Below are positions 14,301-15,342 of a stretch of DNA of 15,342 nt, piece after piece. Each line of letters opens with the position of its first letter. The first letter of the stretch is position 1. A program made the translations under genes and the position numbers. This DNA is from CAZVTU01 sp964630295. GTDB lineage: Bacteria; Patescibacteriota; Minisyncoccia; Minisyncoccales; RBG-13-42-11. The notes beneath the pieces are model-generated. The model searched no databases. It was not told the origin of the DNA and saw nothing but the letters and a program-made list of their open reading frames with translations. The stretch lies in the NCBI GenBank assembly GCA_964630295.1, contig CAZVTU010000010.1, positions 1 through 15,342 of the forward strand, written 5' to 3'.

Positions 14301-15342
14301 TTTATATCCCAAGTTAAAGTAGAACAATTCCTTTCTAAAATACCAGTAGTACTTTCACCAGCAATATTATCATAAACATAGTAATAACATTTATCTAAAC
14401 CAAAACCAGTATCAGAATCATAACTCCGGCGAGTAAAATCGGAATTTTGCCAGCTGTCGCCAGTATCTACTACCCAGTTTGAACCGTCCCAACGATAAAT
14501 AGTGGCAGTAGGCTTAGTTTTATCAACTTGAACTTTTATTGGCGCTGATTCGGTCTCCATATTACCTGCTCTATCTAAAACATGGATTCCATACCAATAA
14601 GTGCCATCTGAAGGAGAATCAGTGGCAGAAGAAGACCAATTATCGGAATCTGCTGGAGCATTATAATTAGAACCGATCTGTTGCCATTGAGTGTCATCAG
14701 GAGTTCCTCCAGCATCAACTGTTCGCCAGACTTCAACGTGACTTAGATGAGAGTCACCAGAGTCAGAAACTTGCCAAGAAATAGTCGCTGAAGGATTAGC
14801 AATACTTAAAATAGTTGGTGTAACATCGAAAACTGAGACTGAAGGATTTATTTTATCAATTTTAAATTCCTCAGCATCAGAAGAAAATCCTACATTTCCT
14901 TTATTGTCTTTAGCTGTAGCACAAACCCATTGGTGAGAAGAAATAGTTTGAGGAGAAGTTAGATTATAATCCGAATAATTAGTTGAACAAGAACCAGGAT
15001 TTGTTAAATAAATCTTTAATCTGTAGCTTGTTTCATCACACCCTGTCTCAGGATCAGAACAGGAAACCGAAGCTGAAGCATCGCTATTTTGCCAATTGGT
15101 TGGAGCTCCAGCTACAAGAACAGTCGGACCTGTCGTGTCTTCATTTACTGTAATCTCTTGAGTACAAGTTCCACCAGGGCAACTGCCGGTATTAGTGCTC
15201 CAAACACCATCATTATCTTGGACTCTTAATTTAGCGCAGTAGGTGCCAGGGGAATTATAAGTGTAACCTGTGGTATTTTCTGAAGTCGTTTGATCCCAGT
15301 CTCCATCGCCATCAAAATCCCATTGATAAGAAACAATCGAAC
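11357..15342 (-). CDS. Giant PKD/FN3/Cys-rich secreted protein (5' end outside window)
   Basis: The frame is open from the right edge to the stop at 11357, at least 1,327 residues; ATG 14560 is an internal Met, not the start. Modules from N to C: PKD (SYQWDFDGDGDWD...), two Ig-like modules each introduced by a D-x-T/I-x-P linker, a third beginning DKTKPTATI, a PKD (DGDNLTYSWIFGDGESS), further beta-sandwich segments, a segment with 29 Cys (12365-12901), an Ig-like module (CERNYPQVTL...), an FN3-like module (YSWRVMVWDENN) and a last PKD (WQWNFNADS). The end KPLPEWQEVPPF carries no LPXTG or membrane anchor. Such modules act in extracellular adhesion. Being directly upstream of four minor pilin genes suggests a pilus-associated adhesin, possibly replacing PilY1 (inference). 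The secretion signal lies outside the window. Confidence 0.85.
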   Translation of the reverse strand, partial: SIVSYQWDFDGDGDWDQTTSENTTGYTYNSPGTYCAKLRVQDNDGVWSTNTGSCPGGTCTQEITVNEDTTGPTVLVAGAPTNWQNSDASASVSCSDPETGCDETSYRLKIYLTNPGSCSTNYSDYNLTSPQTISSHQWVCATAKDNKGNVGFSSDAEEFKIDKINPSVSVFDVTPTILSIANPSATISWQVSDSGDSHLSHVEVWRTVDAGGTPDDTQWQQIGSNYNAPADSDNWSSSATDSPSDGTYWYGIHVLDRAGNMETESAPIKVQVDKTKPTATIYRWDGSNWVVDTGDSWQNSDFTRRSYDSDTGFGLDKCYYYVYDNIAGESTTGILERNCSTLTWDINISVGSGKNCPSQERNACSLYVYAVDKAGNESDHTLATYHIDYTPPVVGETSPTAALEGISEIFSATVADNLELNYCWLYVDGENKESMTISPSPCQNGAPCTATTSYTFSSGGTHTMYAMCADQYDSQGGSYLNFASGNPVNVDVTANNLPEITEGPSATTTPPTGGAPGIDYCTTFTNQSGCLIYFNVTATDTDGDNLTYSWIFGDGESSNEQNPSHYYATATTYSAIVTVSDNRGGAVSSGLNLAVEVPTLSVELGANPSTGVDSLSNVDLTATTSGTMFGTINYKFDCQLENSDCTADGDYSDCDFQADTQTTESYTATDLCDYPSIGTYTPKTLIQRGTGSTQATTTVSVVVNQPPICQIDVPEFGVTNTAITIGMGGSSDTEGAMSGVKFSSDNNLNSLADGSWDPASGYYDWNISSGSWDATNKTMKWSFADPGVYEVWAEVKDNVNQTDACFATTTITECLPGDTKTCTSPQGCEHTLTCQADGTWPACPSDECTPGDAQDCGVNGTQICTDSCSWGVCVESGDCTEPSPTCDLCYHPVCVDSVWECQPDPAGTDCGDCRECREYNGERSCNYICPEICIEDSCVSCSDYYDGGCGYGYCGILEKPVWSYSGETCQYDCQYDASCEEETSSPSPEEPCERNYPQVTLSPSSQSGTAGQTLTYTVSVINNDSLNCDASTFSLESFCPPEWTCSLNSSSLTISPGQSDSTILRVTSPLPPPCVTATNYEVSVKATNNTVPDYSSIGYAVYQIYNNPPSAINLSVDSPNSTDYCFISGYPPVRVRWQFDDCDLPLDSQTAYEVEVYQSGVKVADTGKQLSSNQSYLFTSLSFGVTYSWRVMVWDENNTPSDWVWGSNFTTISHPYPWPDFEWFPQKPTAGEEIQFCSMKEGECSEMSDERKTILYNGEGTWQWNFNADSIIDSNLKNPTYSYPEENPAGYTVSLKVTDGSGYGPCEVSYNISVRKPLPEWQEVPPF
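12365..12901 (-). other. Cysteine-rich segment (29 Cys in about 180 residues)
   Basis: Within the giant PKD protein, this stretch has repeated short patterns such as C-x-PGD-x3-C, T-C-x2-DC and SCSWGVC. The first half resembles the C-PG-x4-C...G-x2-C...W-x-C repeats found in bacterial surface proteins. The second half (CRECREYNGERSC, CIEDSCVSC) resembles small disulfide knots. The odd count (29) leaves one Cys unpaired in this segment unless it bonds outside it. Confidence 0.75.

Noticed and set aside
14558..14560. ATG at 14560 as the start of the PKD protein
   Set aside because: The frame stays open for another 782 bases to the window edge and encodes a good PKD domain and Ig-like modules upstream.
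1..15342. Recoded UGA (Gly), as in Gracilibacteria/Absconditabacteria
   Set aside because: LigA, RodA and the pilins end at expected lengths with standard stops, and no in-frame UGA is needed to keep any domain whole.

Overview
This window looks like a fragment of a Patescibacteria (Candidate Phyla Radiation) genome, most likely from the Parcubacteria side. This is inferred from gene style and not from a marker phylogeny. The supporting signs are low G+C, genes packed 4-6 bp apart or overlapping, few Shine-Dalgarno sequences, prepilins of the CPR style, and very long Thr/Ser/Ala/Gly-rich surface proteins, one of which carries an excisionase-like helix-turn-helix at its N-terminus. The standard bacterial code fits all genes. 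Every protein gene is on the minus strand, so transcription runs from right to left. The only plus-strand unit I can support is a candidate small RNA.

Right part (15342 down to 9282): a pilus block. It starts with the 3' part of a huge secreted protein with PKD, Ig-like and FN3-like modules and a 29-cysteine segment. It continues through four prepilin-like genes in the order GspH/FimU-like, PilV-like, PilW/PulJ-like, PilX-like. This is the gene order of the classical minor-pilin operon, except that the large multidomain protein is upstream instead of a PilY1 downstream. The giant may be the pilus-associated adhesin (inference).

Middle (9277 to 6088): ligA (NAD-dependent DNA ligase) starts 4 bp after the PilX-like gene, then rodA (SEDS cell-wall polymerase). 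Between ligA and rodA are two mutually exclusive hairpins sharing one GGGG strand, and one of them covers the rodA ribosome binding site. A short intrinsic terminator follows rodA, so 15342 to about 6033 can be read as one operon linking pilus minor components, DNA joining and wall elongation.

Intergenic 5828-6087: besides the rodA terminator it holds a near-consensus promoter pointing right (TTGACA, 16 bp, TAAAAT), followed by a sequence whose ends pair perfectly over 9 bp and end in T7. This is a candidate RNA of about 80 nt, antisense to the leader of the next gene. The -35 box overlaps that gene's start codon.

Left part (5827 down to 1 and beyond): one very large gene coding for HTH, one membrane segment, a coiled coil, phage-tail-fibre-like repeats and lectin/FN3-like modules. 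It is interrupted by a 100-N assembly gap whose two flanks are the same 55 bp. Removing the gap and one flank (155 bp) restores a single frame that I checked codon by codon to be open to the left edge. The apparent stop at 1904 is therefore an artefact, and the protein has at least about 1,890 residues. No tRNA, rRNA, CRISPR array or transposase gene was seen.
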